This document shows positions 1 to 6,811 of a stretch of DNA of 11,130 nt, one piece after another. Position 1 is the first letter of the stretch. Each line of letters begins with the position of its first letter. Made by a program: the position numbers and the translations under genes. The notes beneath the pieces were generated by a model. That model made no database searches. It was given only the letters and a program-made list of their open reading frames with translations, and was not told the origin of the DNA. The stretch is from RI-242 sp038246255 (lineage in GTDB: Bacteria; Planctomycetota; UBA1135; GCA-002686595), in the NCBI GenBank assembly GCA_038246255.1, contig JBBRWC010000125.1, positions 1 to 11,130 on the forward strand, given 5' to 3'.

Positions 1-676
1 CGTAGGAGCGGTGCGCCGCGTCCACGGCGCGCGCGACGTGCGCCCCGGTGCGGTCCAGGAACAGTCGATAGGCGCGCTCGACCCGGTCCCAGCGCTTGTC
101 GCGGTCCATCGCCCAATAACGACCCACCACGCTGGCGATGCGCCCCACGCCAGCGTTCGCGATGTCGCGCTCCAGTGTCTCCAGATAACCGACACCCGAG
201 CGCGGCGGGGTGTCGCGGCCGTCGGTGATCGCATGCACCAAGACCTGGTGCGGCGCCAGGCCCCGCTCCTTCGCCATCTTCAGCAACTCGGCGAGGTGGC
301 GGTCGCTGGCGTGCACGCCGCCGTCGCTCACGAGCCCCAGAAGGTGCAGGTGGCTGCCGCGCACCCGGGCGTGCTCCATGGCCCCCACCAACGCCCCGTT
401 CTCGTGGAACCGCCGCTCGCGAATCGCCTTGTCGATGCGCGTGATCTCCTGGTAGACAACGCGCCCCGCGCCCAGGTTCGTGTGGCCGACCTCGCTGTTG
501 CCCATCAGGCCGAGCGGCAGGCCGACCTCCTCGCCGGACGCGGACAGGAGCGTGTTCGGGTACCGCGCGGCCAATCCGTGGAAATGGGGTGCGTGGCTCT
601 TGATGACGTTGAACTCGGCCGCCTCGCGGTGGCCCCAGCCGTCGAGCACGATCAGGAGCGTCGGGCGGTGTCGCAT
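1..676 (-). CDS. gpmI: 2,3-bisphosphoglycerate-independent phosphoglycerate mutase, left-truncated
   Basis: This enzyme interconverts 3- and 2-phosphoglycerate in glycolysis and gluconeogenesis in the cytoplasm, using two metal ions (usually Mn) and a phosphoserine intermediate. The first 225 residues are present and the gene runs off the left edge; the family is about 510 residues, so the C-terminal part with the remaining metal ligands is outside the window. Visible motifs are VLDGWG with the metal-binding Asp at residue 12, GNSEVGHTNLGAGR with the phosphorylated Ser at 61, SDGGVH with His122, HAITDGRDTPP around 149-157, and GRYWAMDRDKRWDR at about 185-198, all in family order. The ATG at 676 gives the expected short N-terminus before the first strand. 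No clear Shine-Dalgarno precedes it. A perfect 12-base palindrome lies just upstream at 691-702. The gene diverges from the M48 protease gene. Identity is near certain from the motif series. Confidence 0.96.
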   Translation of the reverse strand, partial: MRHRPTLLIVLDGWGHREAAEFNVIKSHAPHFHGLAARYPNTLLSASGEEVGLPLGLMGNSEVGHTNLGAGRVVYQEITRIDKAIRERRFHENGALVGAMEHARVRGSHLHLLGLVSDGGVHASDRHLAELLKMAKERGLAPHQVLVHAITDGRDTPPRSGVGYLETLERDIANAGVGRIASVVGRYWAMDRDKRWDRVERAYRLFLDRTGAHVARAVDAAHRSY

Positions 677-773
677 AGGAGTCGGGGCGTGCCCGCGCGG
701 GCGTTCGGGACCGGGGAATGCATACTTTCCCGCGCCGTGCGGCTTCGAAAAGAAATCCGCACCACTTGGGCCG

Positions 774-798
774 TGGAACCGAACCCGGTTCGGGTCCA
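774..798. promoter_or_regulatory. 25-base near-perfect palindrome, possible operator
   Basis: The two 12-base arms are TGGAACCGAACC and GGTTCGGGTCCA around a central C at 786. Eleven of the twelve arm positions pair; the exception is A778 against G794. The site ends 26 bases before the preferred GTG start of the M48 protease gene, where a dimeric repressor could sit on the promoter or early leader. Its core CGAAC-N3-GTTCG resembles the Gram-positive-type LexA box, but that box has a 4-base spacer, so LexA is not claimed. It has no T-tract and does not follow a gene end, so it is not a terminator. Confidence 0.4.
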
Positions 799-810
799 GG
801 TAACATCCAT

Positions 811-815
811 GGAGG
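811..815 (+). promoter_or_regulatory. Ribosome binding site GGAGG deciding the GTG start at 824
   Basis: GGAGG is followed by an 8-base spacer to the GTG at 824. The ATG at 809 overlaps this motif and has no good Shine-Dalgarno of its own, so the motif favours the GTG. Confidence 0.6.
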
Positions 816-823
816 TCGCCAGA

Positions 824-1642
824 GTGTATCCCCCTCAATCCGCCCATCACCCCCGCCGCTTCGCGCGGTTCCTGCCCGCGCTCGCGCTGGCCGCACTGGC
901 CGTGGCCTGCGTCACGACCCCGATCACGGGGCGTCGAGCGGTCAACTTCTACGCCGTCGAGGACGAAATGCCGCTGGGAGCCGAGGCCTACGAGCAGATC
1001 CTCGCCGGCGAACCGCTCGTCACGTCGGGCCCGGAGTACCAGATGGTGCAGCGGATCGCAGAGCGCCTCGAGGTGGCCGCCGCCCCCGAGGACCCCGGGT
1101 ACGCATGGGAGACCCGCGTCATCCGCGCGCCGCAGACAGCCAACGCGTTCTGTTTGCCGGGGGGCAAGATGGCGGTCTACACCGGCCTGATTCCCGTCGC
1201 CCAGACCGAAGCGGCATTGGCCGCCGTCATGGGCCACGAAATGGGGCACGCCCTCGCGCGCCACGGGACCGAACGGCTCACCCACAACCAGGCGATCGGG
1301 GTTGCGACGTCGGTGGCCGAATCGTCGATCGCGGGTGCGCAGGACTACACCGAACTCGCGGGGGCGCTCATCGAGTTCGGCGTGAGCCTGCCGTGGGGCC
1401 GTCGCCAAGAGCTCGAGGCCGACCGCATGGGCCTCGTCCTGATGGCGCGCGCGGGCTACGACCCGCGGGAGGCCATCGGTCTTTGGCAGCGCATGTCGGC
1501 GCTGTCCGGCGGTTCCAGCGCCCCCAGTTGGCTGTCCACGCACCCCAGCGGCGAAGACCGGATCGCGCAGATCGAGTCGCTGCTCGGCGAGGTCATGCCG
1601 ATCTACGAGGCCGCGCTTGCGGGCGGCGCGGCGGGCCGCTGA
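824..1642 (+). CDS. M48-family zinc metalloprotease, predicted lipoprotein
   Basis: This is a Zn-dependent endopeptidase of the M48 family (the periplasmic LoiP/BepA-like group), expected to act in envelope protein quality control. With the GTG at 824 the protein has 272 residues. Arg11, Arg12 and Arg15 precede a hydrophobic stretch (about 16-28) ending LAVAC, so Cys29 is the likely lipidated residue; Ala at -3 of the lipobox is less usual than Leu. The mature part opens with TTPITGRRAV, the N-terminal TGR motif typical of these lipoproteins. The zinc site is HEMGH (138-142) with the third ligand Glu198 in ELEADRMG. STHPSGEDRI (238-247) is the conserved C-terminal motif of the family. An in-frame ATG at 809 would add five residues, but the GGAGG at 811-815 supports 824. 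The gene stands alone, divergent from gpmI. Family assignment is very secure; substrate is unknown. Confidence 0.93.
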   Translation: MYPPQSAHHPRRFARFLPALALAALAVACVTTPITGRRAVNFYAVEDEMPLGAEAYEQILAGEPLVTSGPEYQMVQRIAERLEVAAAPEDPGYAWETRVIRAPQTANAFCLPGGKMAVYTGLIPVAQTEAALAAVMGHEMGHALARHGTERLTHNQAIGVATSVAESSIAGAQDYTELAGALIEFGVSLPWGRRQELEADRMGLVLMARAGYDPREAIGLWQRMSALSGGSSAPSWLSTHPSGEDRIAQIESLLGEVMPIYEAALAGGAAGR

Positions 1643-2098
1643 GCCAGAGCGCCCGGCCCCCCCTCGGCACAAAACGCGTCCCTGCGACGTTTTGGCGGCG
1701 GAATCGCGCGGCCACGACGCCATTGGCGCTGGAGCGCGCCGCCCCGAGGGTCCCGGCTCCCGATTCGGCGCCGCTGCCCGCGGGGATCTGCCAACCCGGC
1801 AGACACGCCCAAGTCCTTCCCATTCTTGCACTTACAACCGGGAACCGCGGTCGGCGCGTGAAGCGCGGGGCGCCTTTTCCTAGCTTCCCGTCATCATCCA
1901 CCCCCTACAGGGATGCCGCGGAGCCCCTCGGACCCTCCCGGAGCCGCAGGTTGGCCTCCCCGTGGGTGCCCTCCCGGTAAAGGCTCCGCCGCAGCCTCCC
2001 GCGCGCGCTGCGTCAGGCGCCCGCGTCTGCTCTATCACCCGCCCGCCGACTCCCGCCGGCTATCCCCCGCCCCTCGTCCCCCGCCCTGGTCCCCTCCC
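1643..2098. other. 456-base intergenic region with C-rich end; no gene seen
   Basis: No credible gene is seen on either strand. Reading frames here give Pro/Arg-rich, low-complexity translations. Just after the protease stop, CAAAACG (1670-1676) and CGTTTTG (1688-1694) form a 7-base inverted repeat with an 11-base loop; its weak stem and missing T-tract make it a poor terminator. CGGAGCC (1939-1945) and GGCTCCG (1982-1988) are another perfect 7-base inverted pair around 36 bases. The last 58 bases (2041-2098) are extremely C-rich: by hand count 37 C against 11 G. This would be a plausible Rho-loading stretch in the RNA leading into the next gene. No known riboswitch was recognised, and no promoter can be named with confidence. 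Confidence 0.6.
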
Positions 2099-3589
2099 GT
2101 GGTGAAGGTTGCACTGATCACGCCCGAGCTCCACGCTCTGGTGCGCCGCACGAACCTCGCCGGCGTGGCCCAGGAACTCGCGCGCGGCCTGCAGCTCGTC
2201 GGCGCGGACGTGCGTGTGTTCCTGCCGCGCACACGTGAGGTGTCCCTGGAGGGCCTGCGCGACGTCGAGCAAGCCGCCAACGTTCGAGTGCAGGTCGCCG
2301 GCGATCGCCTCGACTTCCGAGTCCTGGCGGCGCGCCTCGGCGAGCTCCCGATCTACCTGTTCGAACAGAAACAACTGTTCGAAAACCGCTTCCCCTACGG
2401 CGACGAAAACGGGCCGTATCCGGACAACTGGCGGCGCTACGGCATGTTCGCGCGCGCCGTATTGGAGTCCATGGAGCCCCTGGGATTCGCCGTGGACGTG
2501 CTGCACTGCCTGGACTGGACGTCGGGCCTCGTGCCGTTGTTCCACCGCCTCGATCACCTGAACGGCGAAACCGCGGGGACGGGTGACCATCCGCTCGCGC
2601 GCGCGGGCAGTTTTTTCTCGTTCAACAACCTCGCGATGCAGGGTGCGTTCGAGCGCGAGGTGCTAGCGCGCCTGGGCATCCCGCACGAGTACTTCAAAAA
2701 CACGGGCGGAGTCGAGCTCGGCGGCAAGGTCAACTTCCTGAAGGCCGGCGCGGAGTTCGGCACGGTGCTTTGCACCCACAGCCCGAGCCACGCGGAGGTC
2801 ATCCAGAACCAGGACCGCGGTTACGGGCTGGAGGATGTATTCCAGCGCCGCAAGAAGGAGCTGCTCGGCATCCACAACGGCGTCGACTACCACGCCTGGG
2901 ATCCGGCGCGGGATCCGTTGCTCGCGGCCAACTTCTCCGCGAAGGACGCCGACCTTTCCGGCAAGCGCAAGTGCAAGCAGGCGCTGCAAAACGACCTCGG
3001 CCTCGATGTTTCGGCGAAGACCGTGCTCGCGTGCCACGTCGGCCGCTGGGACGCGGATTCGGGCTTCGACCTTCTGTCCGAGGTCATGGGTGCGTTGCTC
3101 GAGCACAACCTCGAGCTCGTCGTCATGGGTGCGGGCAGTGAGGAAGTCCAAAAGCGCTTGCGCACCGTCGAAGCGACGTTCCCCGGGCGCCTGAAGGTGC
3201 TGTTCGGGTACGACGCCTCTGCCGCGCACCGTTTGCTCGCCGGTGCGGACGTGCTTTTGATGCCGTCCCACTACCAGCCCGCCAACTCGCTCTTCGCGGT
3301 GGCCCTGCGGTATGGCGCCGCGCCGTTCATCTACGCGCAGAGCGGCCTCGAGGACGCGGTCCTTGACGTGCTCGACAAACCCAAGGAAGGCCTCGGTTTC
3401 CACTTTGCGCCGTACACGGGCGAAGGGTTGCTCGATGGCCTCAACCGCGTGATCGAGCTGCACAAGGACCAGGACGCGTGGCGCGAGCTCGTCCAGCGCC
3501 TGCTCGCCCAGGACTTTTCCTGGGAGCGCGCCGCGAACGAATACTTGAAAGCCTACCGCCGCGTCACCCGCCGCATCCGCGGGCGCTAG
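2099..3589 (+). CDS. Glycogen/starch synthase-fold protein (GT5) with replaced active-site residues
   Basis: The family (GlgA) adds glucose from ADP- or UDP-glucose to alpha-1,4-glucan. The 496-residue length and landmarks throughout fit GT5: KVALITPE at the start, LHCLDWTSGLVPLF (135-148), FSFNNLAMQG (173-182), HSPSHAEVI with GYGLE, IHNGVDYHAWDPARDP (258-272), GKRKCKQALQ, HVGRWDADSGFDLL (313-326), and PSHYQPANSLFAVALRYG (389-406). Compared from memory with E. coli GlgA, key residues differ. The catalytic Glu (E377, FEPCGLTQ) is Gln393 and the following Cys and Gly are Ala and Asn. The sugar-nucleotide Lys305 is Ser321. The His of HDWH is Leu138. The His of IHNLAYQG is Asn176. The N-terminal KTGGL loop is RRTNL (16-20). 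Arg316 (R300) is kept. The protein may bind a glucan or nucleotide sugar without normal synthase activity. The start is GTG at 2099 or 2102, without a Shine-Dalgarno; an ATG at 1913 would add 62 low-complexity residues. A ROK kinase gene follows after two bases. The fold is secure; the activity is doubtful. Confidence 0.85.
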   Translation: MVKVALITPELHALVRRTNLAGVAQELARGLQLVGADVRVFLPRTREVSLEGLRDVEQAANVRVQVAGDRLDFRVLAARLGELPIYLFEQKQLFENRFPYGDENGPYPDNWRRYGMFARAVLESMEPLGFAVDVLHCLDWTSGLVPLFHRLDHLNGETAGTGDHPLARAGSFFSFNNLAMQGAFEREVLARLGIPHEYFKNTGGVELGGKVNFLKAGAEFGTVLCTHSPSHAEVIQNQDRGYGLEDVFQRRKKELLGIHNGVDYHAWDPARDPLLAANFSAKDADLSGKRKCKQALQNDLGLDVSAKTVLACHVGRWDADSGFDLLSEVMGALLEHNLELVVMGAGSEEVQKRLRTVEATFPGRLKVLFGYDASAAHRLLAGADVLLMPSHYQPANSLFAVALRYGAAPFIYAQSGLEDAVLDVLDKPKEGLGFHFAPYTGEGLLDGLNRVIELHKDQDAWRELVQRLLAQDFSWERAANEYLKAYRRVTRRIRGR

Positions 3590-3591
3590 CC

Positions 3592-4608
3592 GTGGACACG
3601 GCCAGCCCCGACAAGAGCACCGCGGGCGAGCGCGCCGGGCAGCCGCGCCTGGCCGCGTGGCAAAGCCGCGCACCGGGTGTCGTGCCGCAGGCCATCGGTT
3701 TTGATGTGGGTGGCACCGCGGTCAAGGCGGGGCGCATCGGCGGCGAGGGACGCGTGCAAGCGGAGCTCGAGCGGCCCCTGCCTCGGCGCGGTGGTTTCGG
3801 CGGGCTCGTTGCGCTGCTCGCGGAGATGGCCGCCGAACTCGGGCCGGCGGTGCGCATCGGGCTCGGCGTGCCGGGGCTGGTCGACCACGAAGCCGGCATC
3901 GTCGAAGTCAGCCCAAACATCCCGTTCCTCGATGGGCAACCCCTTTCGGCGGCCGTCGAAGAACGCCTCGGCCTCGAGTTGGGTGGTGTACGCATCGTCA
4001 ACGACGCCAACGCCGCGGCGCTGGGTGAAGCGTGGATCGGCGCCGGCGCGGGCCGCCGCGACATGCTCTTCGTGACCTTGGGCACGGGTGTCGGCGGGGG
4101 TCTCGTGCTCGGCGGCAAACTCTGGGAAGGGGCGGGACTTGCCGGCGAAATCGGACATGTGAAGGTCGAGCGCGACGGCGAGCTGTGCGGCTGCGGGCGG
4201 CGCGGGTGCCTCGAAACGCTGGCTTCGGCAACAGCCGCCTCGCGGCGCGCAAAGCTAAGCGGACTGCCGGCCGCGGCGCCCGGTGACCTCGTGCTGCTGG
4301 CCGAAGCCGCGCGGCGTGCGCCGGGCCCCGAGCGCGACCTGCTCGACGCCGTCGGCCGCGACCTTGGGTTTGGCCTCGCCGCGGTGCTCAACCTGCTCGA
4401 CCTGCGCACGTACGTGTTCGGCGGCGGGTTCGGGCGTGCCTTCGACACCCTCGAATCGGGCATCCGCGACGGGCTCAACGAAGGTTCCTACGGCGCGCGC
4501 CTGGGTGTCGTGGAACTCCTCCCCGCGCGCCTCGGCCCGCGCGCTGGCTGGATCGGAGCCGCACGTGTTGCCCTCGACGCCGCGCGCACCAAGGAGGAAG
4601 GCACTTGA
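3592..4608 (+). CDS. ROK-family sugar kinase, probably glucokinase
   Basis: It is expected to phosphorylate glucose (or a related hexose or amino sugar) with ATP in the cytoplasm, feeding glycolysis or glycogen metabolism. From the GTG at 3592 it has 338 residues. The N-terminal phosphate-binding loop is IGFDVGGTAVK (35-45), and a second ATP-binding segment is LGTGVGGGLVLGG (163-175). The catalytic Asp is 138 in NDANAAALGE. The ROK sugar/zinc region is GEIGHVKV (His189) with CGCGRRGCLE (Cys199, Cys201, Cys206). The C-terminus has YVFGGGF near 274-280. It lies two bases after the GT5 gene and overlaps the next gene by four bases. An in-frame GTG at 3682 would give 308 residues, closer to the usual 300-320, and the first 30 residues are low-complexity; neither start has a good ribosome binding site. 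It lacks the N-terminal helix-turn-helix of ROK repressors, so a kinase is preferred; glucose specificity is inferred. Confidence 0.9.
   Translation: MDTASPDKSTAGERAGQPRLAAWQSRAPGVVPQAIGFDVGGTAVKAGRIGGEGRVQAELERPLPRRGGFGGLVALLAEMAAELGPAVRIGLGVPGLVDHEAGIVEVSPNIPFLDGQPLSAAVEERLGLELGGVRIVNDANAAALGEAWIGAGAGRRDMLFVTLGTGVGGGLVLGGKLWEGAGLAGEIGHVKVERDGELCGCGRRGCLETLASATAASRRAKLSGLPAAAPGDLVLLAEAARRAPGPERDLLDAVGRDLGFGLAAVLNLLDLRTYVFGGGFGRAFDTLESGIRDGLNEGSYGARLGVVELLPARLGPRAGWIGAARVALDAARTKEEGT
4591..4597 (+). promoter_or_regulatory. Strong ribosome binding site AAGGAGG for the TTG start at 4605
   Basis: AAGGAGG is a full match to the anti-Shine-Dalgarno, 7 bases before the TTG at 4605. It lies inside the end of the kinase gene and fixes the ATPase start despite the rare TTG codon. 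Confidence 0.85.
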
Positions 4609-5579
4609 GCGCCGCCCCGACGCAGCGCGTGGCCACGATCGCCGGTGGCAACGCCGTCGTCGAAGTGCGCGACCTCGTCGTGCGCTACCGCGGCAAGGCG
4701 GGCGGCGTGCGCGCCCTCGACGGCGTCAGCCTCGCGATCGAGCCCGGCCGCGTGTTTGGCCTCTTGGGCCCCAACGGCGCGGGCAAAACGACGCTCGTCA
4801 AGGTGCTGCTGGGGCTCGTCGGCGGCTTCGAAGGCGAGGCGCGCCTGCTCGGCGCGCCCGTCGGCCAGCCGAACGTGCGGCGGCGTGTGGGTTACCTGCC
4901 CGAAGCCCATCGCCTGCCAGGTTACCTGACCGCATGGCAGGTGCTCGAGCTGTTCGGGATGCTGTGTGGGCGCGATCGGCGCTGGTTGCGCGCGCGCATT
5001 CCGATGTGGCTCGAGCGGGTCGGGATAGCGGAGGCCGCGCACCGCAAGGTCAAGCAGTACTCAAAGGGCATGCAGCAGCGGCTCGGCCTCGCGCAGGCGC
5101 TGGTGCATGAGCCCGACGTCGTGTTCCTCGACGAACCGACCGATGGTGTCGACCCCATTGGTCGGGCCGCGGTGCGCGAGGTGATTGCGGAGCTCAAGCG
5201 CGCGGGCACGACCGTATTCCTCAACTCGCACCTCCTGATGGAGGTCGAGCAGATGTGCGATCACGTCGTGATCTTGAACCGCGGGCGGATCCTGCGGGAG
5301 GGTTCGCTCGAGGAGCTGACGCGCAGAACGGGAGCCGTGCGCATTGAGGTCGGCCGCGATGGCGACGATCTTGTGGGCCTTGTCACCGTGTGCGGGCAGA
5401 TCACCGGCAGCGGGCCGCGCCATGTGGACCTGATCGCGGACGAGGATGGCCTGGGCCGTGCAATCGACACCCTGCGCGGTGCACACATTCCGATCCGCGC
5501 AATCACGCCCATCCGCATGACGCTCGAACAAGCGTTCATCGACCTCGTAACCGCCCAAGGATCCAGCAAACCGCGATGA
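4605..5579 (+). CDS. ABC transporter ATP-binding protein (ABC-2 type exporter)
   Basis: This cytoplasmic ATPase subunit powers the permease encoded next to it. It has 324 residues. The core ATPase domain shows Walker A GPNGAGKTT (55-63), the signature YSKGMQQR (152-159, the form usual in ABC-2-type exporters rather than LSGGQ), Walker B VVFLDEPTDGVDP (172-184) and the H-loop His209 in NSHLL. A C-terminal extension of roughly 90 residues follows the core (from about 235), as in CcmA/NatA-like ATPases, and ends LEQAFIDLV. The TTG start overlaps the kinase stop as TTGA and is backed by AAGGAGG at 4591-4597. The gene ends in an ATGA overlap with the permease. No substrate-binding protein is encoded nearby, which points to export. 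The cargo cannot be read from the sequence. Confidence 0.95.
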   Translation: MSAAPTQRVATIAGGNAVVEVRDLVVRYRGKAGGVRALDGVSLAIEPGRVFGLLGPNGAGKTTLVKVLLGLVGGFEGEARLLGAPVGQPNVRRRVGYLPEAHRLPGYLTAWQVLELFGMLCGRDRRWLRARIPMWLERVGIAEAAHRKVKQYSKGMQQRLGLAQALVHEPDVVFLDEPTDGVDPIGRAAVREVIAELKRAGTTVFLNSHLLMEVEQMCDHVVILNRGRILREGSLEELTRRTGAVRIEVGRDGDDLVGLVTVCGQITGSGPRHVDLIADEDGLGRAIDTLRGAHIPIRAITPIRMTLEQAFIDLVTAQGSSKPR

Positions 5580-6811
5580 ACACGACCGTGCTGCGCGGGC
5601 TGTTCCTCGACGCCTATTACCAGGTCGTCGACAACTGGGTGTTTCGCATCCTGTTGATCCTCACGGTCGGCGCGGTGGCAATATCCTTCGCGGTGGGAGC
5701 GGGGGACGCGACGCTTAACGTTCTGTGGTGGCGCTTTCCCTACACGGAGTTCGGGTTCTCCGACAACTTGCTGCCGGGCGAAGCCAGCCGGGAAATCATC
5801 GGCTATCTGCAGACGCTCGTCATCGACCAGATCATCGGCCTGTTCGGGCTGTTGATGTGCCTGGCCGCGACGGCGTTCTTCGTGCCGAACATGCTGGAGC
5901 GCGGCGCCGCGGACACGCTGTTCTCCAAACCCGTCTCGCGCACGGTGTTGCTGGTCGCGCGCTACGCCGCCGGATTGATCTTCGTGACGGCGCTGGCCGC
6001 GGTGCTCGTTGTCGGGCTGTACCTTGGCCTCACCGCGCGCTCGGGCCTCGATGACGCCACGCTGTTGTGGTCGGCGCCGGTGCTTGTGTACCGCTACGCC
6101 ATCGTGTACTCGGTGACGGTCCTGATCGGCGTGCTGACACGCAGCTCGGTCGCAGCGCTGCTCGTGTCCTTCTTGTTCATCGGCTTCAACGGCTGCGTCC
6201 ATCTTTCTTGGGAGCTGCGCCAGACCGTGGTCGGCCGAACGGACCAGATGGAGCGTCTGGGAAGCGAGCGCTCACTGCGGGATGCGGAACGCGAAGCCGC
6301 GCGCGCCGCGCGATTGGAACGGCGAAACGGAGCGAACACGGCCCCAGCAGTGACTCCCGCGGAGCCGCCTGCACCCGAAGAGCCGACGGCAACTCCAGAG
6401 CCGGTTCCTGCGCCGGAAACGGCGGTGCCCACACCCGAGGCCGCGACGACCGCGCCTGCCGGTCGCGACGCGCCCGGACCGTTCCTGAGAGTGCTGTGGC
6501 GGGTCCTCGACGCCGGCCACTTCGTGTTGCCCAAGCCCGGAGAAGCTCCGCGCATCGTCGAACTGATCACGAAGGGGGACCCGGACGTGGCCGACGCCAC
6601 AGCGCGGGCGGACTTCGATGCACGCAATGCGGAGCGTGTCGAAAAGGGCCTGCGGCCACGCACCGCACCGCCCGGGCCTCCTTTCGACACACGGCTGCGT
6701 TGGGGCGGGCCCTGGCAGCGCAATGCCTTGGTTTCGATCCTGACATCGATTGGTTTCGCGTTCGTGGTGTTTGCCGCCGCCGCGTGGCGGTTGACGCGCA
6801 TCCGGTTCTAA
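5576..6811 (+). CDS. ABC-2-type transporter permease with Pro/Ala/Glu-rich loop
   Basis: This is the membrane subunit partnering the ATPase encoded immediately upstream. It has 411 residues. Hydrophobic segments lie at about 22-43, 86-104, 128-151, 169-187, 190-209 and 384-404, giving six predicted membrane spans. LFSKPVSRTVLLVARY (115-130) is the cytoplasmic coupling region typical of this permease family. Between the fifth and sixth spans is a 174-residue hydrophilic loop. It has a highly charged, Arg/Glu/Ala-rich helix-like stretch (about 221-251), a Pro/Ala/Glu/Thr-rich linker (about 255-300), then a more ordered part (301-380). With the N-terminus inside, this loop would face the periplasm. 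The ATG at 5576 overlaps the ATPase stop (ATGA); AAGGA at 5557-5561 is rather distant, so translational coupling probably matters. Substrate is unknown. Confidence 0.88.
   Translation: MNTTVLRGLFLDAYYQVVDNWVFRILLILTVGAVAISFAVGAGDATLNVLWWRFPYTEFGFSDNLLPGEASREIIGYLQTLVIDQIIGLFGLLMCLAATAFFVPNMLERGAADTLFSKPVSRTVLLVARYAAGLIFVTALAAVLVVGLYLGLTARSGLDDATLLWSAPVLVYRYAIVYSVTVLIGVLTRSSVAALLVSFLFIGFNGCVHLSWELRQTVVGRTDQMERLGSERSLRDAEREAARAARLERRNGANTAPAVTPAEPPAPEEPTATPEPVPAPETAVPTPEAATTAPAGRDAPGPFLRVLWRVLDAGHFVLPKPGEAPRIVELITKGDPDVADATARADFDARNAERVEKGLRPRTAPPGPPFDTRLRWGGPWQRNALVSILTSIGFAFVVFAAAAWRLTRIRF

Larger units (their letters stand above)
677..823. promoter_or_regulatory. Divergent intergenic region between gpmI and the M48 protease gene
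   Basis: These 147 bases must carry the promoters of both flanking genes unless either is read from further away. An AT-richer island at about 717-728 (centred on ATGCATAC) stands out from the GC-rich surroundings. It could serve as a -10 element in either direction, but no convincing -35 partner is visible, so no promoter is assigned. A perfect 12-base palindrome GCCCGCGCGGGC lies at 691-702, on the gpmI side, and a longer imperfect palindrome lies at 774-798, on the protease side. Confidence 0.4.

Noticed and set aside
774..798. LexA/SOS box upstream of the M48 gene
   Set aside because: The CGAAC and GTTCG halves are separated by three bases, not the four needed for the standard box.
11..808. 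Long plus-strand open frame running from the left edge into the M48 gene
   Set aside because: It is the antisense of gpmI. The gpmI motifs on the minus strand are unmistakable, and the protease begins with a signal peptide at 824.
1670..1694. Inverted repeat CAAAACG...CGTTTTG after the protease stop as a terminator
   Set aside because: The stem is short and AT-rich with an 11-base loop and no following T-tract.
1950..2050. Faint resemblance to parts of a cobalamin riboswitch (GGTGCC, CCCGC and CCCGCC stretches)
   Set aside because: The conserved B12-box core and the AACTGT-like element are absent and the order is unconvincing. GC-rich DNA gives such fragments by chance.
1913..2098. N-terminal extension of the GT5 protein from the ATG at 1913
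   Set aside because: The 62 extra residues are Pro/Arg/Ser-rich low complexity. GT5 proteins begin with the KVALITPE-type first strand, which follows directly after the GTG at 2099/2102.
2663..3673. Long minus-strand open frames opposite the GT5 gene and in other genes
   Set aside because: They are antisense shadows of high-GC codon usage, with Arg/Ala-rich translations and no recognisable motifs.
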